Source: Diaminobutyricibacter sp. McL0608
GTDB lineage: Bacteria; Actinomycetota; Actinomycetes; Actinomycetales; Microbacteriaceae
Length of the DNA: 64,000 nucleotides
Assembly: GCF_039613825.1 (NCBI RefSeq)
Contig: NZ_CP154826.1
Coordinates: 3,348,001 to 3,412,000, forward strand
Reading direction: 5' to 3'
Part shown: in pieces, positions 62,490 to 64,000 of the stretch
Position numbering within the stretch: position 1 is the stretch's first letter
How the letters are laid out: each line of letters starts with the position of its first letter
Made by a program: the position numbers and the translations under genes
Notes under the pieces: model-generated
Told to the model about the DNA's origin: nothing
The model's input: the letters and a program-made list of their open reading frames with translations, nothing else
The model's database searches: none

Positions 62490-64000
62490 TTACCCCAGTT
62501 CGGGCGAGAAATCGTCACCTTTTGCCGTGCGTCGTCCGATCAGCCGTGCAGGGACTCCCCCGAAGATCTCCATCGGACCCACTTCACCGCGCACCACGGC
62601 ACCCGCCGCGATCACCGCCCCCGTGCCGATCCGGGCGCCCCCGAGCACCACCGCTCCCGCCCCGATCCAGACGTCGTCGCCGATGAAAGTCTCGGCCCGC
62701 ACCTCGCCCTGTTCGCGGATCGGGCGGCTGTCGTCGACGTACACGTGATTCTCAGATACGACTGTGACCGACGGCCCCAGAAGGCAGTCCGAGCCGATGC
62801 GGATACCACCCTGGCCGAGAAGCACATTGAAGGCGCCGATCGACGTGCGCGGCCCGACCACGATGCCCACACCGAGGTTGCGGATGACCCCCGACCCACG
62901 CAGGATCGCACCCTGGTCCACCGTCGCGTGATCGCGGAGAACAACACCCCTCCTGGAGAGCGCGTCGATGGTCACGCCGTGCCCCAGGATCGTGTCCGAT
63001 CCGAGCCGGAGCTTGCGCCGGTTGCGCAGTGTCACCGATCGGCCGAAGTAGCTCGACGGATAGCCACGAAGGCCCGCCCGCACCCGCTCGACGACACGAC
63101 GCCCGACGGAGCGCGCCAGGTCTTCGGCACCGAGGTCTTCATCGAGGCCCTGGTCGAGTCCCCTCGTCCTCTTATATGCACTGTCGATGATGCGACGGAA
63201 CACGGGTTCCTTTCTCCGTTCGATCTGTTCGACGATGGCGCCGCGCATCGCGCGGACCGTCGCCTTCCACGTGTAGCGCTCGACGAGGCCGGCACTCGCC
63301 GCAGCACCGGCACGACCTTCCTCGAGTGCGCGGGTGACCGCTTCGACGACGGAACCCGCGTCACGCGGGTCGAAGAAATTGCCGATCAGGCCGAATTCCT
63401 TAAAAGATGGGATGCTGCTCAGTGCGATCGGTGCCCCCACCGACGCCGCCTCGATCAGCGGCAGCCCGAAACCTTCATCCAGTGACGGGAAGACGAAGGC
63501 GGCGCAGTTCGCGTACAGCCATTTGAGTTCGCCGTCGGGAAGGTAGCCGCAGACGACCACACTGCCGGCCCGCACGGCGCGGTCGAACGCGACCGACTGC
63601 CCGGCAGCCCCATCCGCCACACCGACGACGAGCAACGGCAGCTCCGGCGAGATGATGCCCGCCCCGTCGAGCGCATCGACCAGGAATTCGAGGTTCTTGC
63701 GCACATTGAGGCGGCCGACGGCGAGAAGGTAGCGGCCGGGCGCGGGGGCGTCGGACGGTGGCGTCGCCTGGGCCGAGGCGAAACCGGTCGCGAGTCCGAG
63801 ACCGACCGCTTTCGTCGCGCCGGCGAGCCCGGCATTGAAGCGCACGATCCGCTCCTTCTCCGACTCCGACGAGGTGAAGACGAGGTCGGCGCCGCGGGCG
63901 AGCGCCGGGATCGCCGCGAGGTATTGGCGCTCGGCCCGCGTGAACCACTCGGGATGCTCCTGGAACATGGCGTCGTGCACGAAGGTCGCGCGCAGGGCAT
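62490..64000 (-). CDS. Fusion of GT4 glycosyltransferase and hexapeptide-repeat acyltransferase, N-terminus beyond window
   Basis: The frame is open from the right edge to the stop at 62490, about 503 visible residues, and starts inside a GT4 domain (FVHDAMFQEHPEWFTRAERQ). The catalytic half shows LLAVGRLNVRKN, VVVCGYLPDGELKWLYANC and the nucleotide-sugar motif PSLDEGFGLPLIEA. After a basic linker (about 63,200-63,060) a left-handed beta-helix follows with hexapeptide turns and a C-terminal WIGAGAVVLGGARIGTGAVIAAGAVV coil, ending in the FGGVPARLIGRR closing motif of WbbJ/CysE-like acetyltransferases. One protein would thus add a sugar and O-acetylate the chain. Both halves appear complete in the motifs visible, and no frameshift separates them. 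Confidence 0.88.
   Translation of the reverse strand, partial: ALRATFVHDAMFQEHPEWFTRAERQYLAAIPALARGADLVFTSSESEKERIVRFNAGLAGATKAVGLGLATGFASAQATPPSDAPAPGRYLLAVGRLNVRKNLEFLVDALDGAGIISPELPLLVVGVADGAAGQSVAFDRAVRAGSVVVCGYLPDGELKWLYANCAAFVFPSLDEGFGLPLIEAASVGAPIALSSIPSFKEFGLIGNFFDPRDAGSVVEAVTRALEEGRAGAAASAGLVERYTWKATVRAMRGAIVEQIERRKEPVFRRIIDSAYKRTRGLDQGLDEDLGAEDLARSVGRRVVERVRAGLRGYPSSYFGRSVTLRNRRKLRLGSDTILGHGVTIDALSRRGVVLRDHATVDQGAILRGSGVIRNLGVGIVVGPRTSIGAFNVLLGQGGIRIGSDCLLGPSVTVVSENHVYVDDSRPIREQGEVRAETFIGDDVWIGAGAVVLGGARIGTGAVIAAGAVVRGEVGPMEIFGGVPARLIGRRTAKGDDFSPELG

Overview
The window is GC-rich DNA, about two thirds G+C by eye. The gene content points to a high-GC Gram-positive actinobacterium: a class-E-type LAxTG sorting signal, a TetR-controlled ABC-2 exporter, SHOCT and DUF1972 families, an acyl-lipid desaturase, and frequent GGATGCG/CGCATCC words. 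Microbacteriaceae (Leifsonia or a relative) is my best guess, by inference only. I found no rRNA, tRNA or CRISPR array.

Layout. 1-5 kb: a CPA1 cation/proton antiporter running off the left edge, then a compact minus-strand operon of TetR regulator, ABC ATPase and two ABC-2 permeases, with a palindromic operator candidate at the regulator's start. 5-7 kb: a TelA-family gene converging on an unknown gene. 7.2-40.3 kb: one giant minus-strand gene for a repetitive surface protein of about 11,000 residues. It has an N-terminal signal anchor, a Pro/Thr stalk, about 14 tandem copies of a ~389-residue unit, more beta-strand-rich repeats, RTX-like and Calx-beta-like modules, and a C-terminal LADTG sorting signal. 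In the sequence as given it is split by two small deletions (2 bp near 25919 and 1 bp near 25046) inside one repeat unit; together they restore the frame. 40.6-46.2 kb: a decayed alpha/beta-hydrolase, a GlcD-like FAD oxidase, a patatin-like lipase with a SHOCT protein, an aldo/keto reductase and an SRAP (YedK/HMCES) protein. 46.36-47.47 kb: a complete IS481-family element inserted exactly at the stop codon of a fatty acid desaturase gene. 49-64 kb: an exopolysaccharide locus.

The exopolysaccharide locus holds a polyprenyl glycosylphosphotransferase (chain initiation), a lipoprotein, a flippase-like membrane protein, a large secreted LamG/PKD protein, a DUF1972 glycosyltransferase and a Wzy-like polymerase on the plus strand. 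A secreted beta-helix protein and a glycosyltransferase/hexapeptide-acyltransferase fusion lie on the minus strand. The two secreted proteins share a ~200-residue module, which suggests they act on the same envelope polymer.

The most unusual object is the 33-kb adhesin-like gene. Its array is nearly uniform in the centre and drifts in length towards both ends, as expected of a tandem array homogenised by recombination. The paired frameshifts are either an assembly error in the repeats or a switch between an anchored full-length form and a truncated unanchored one.
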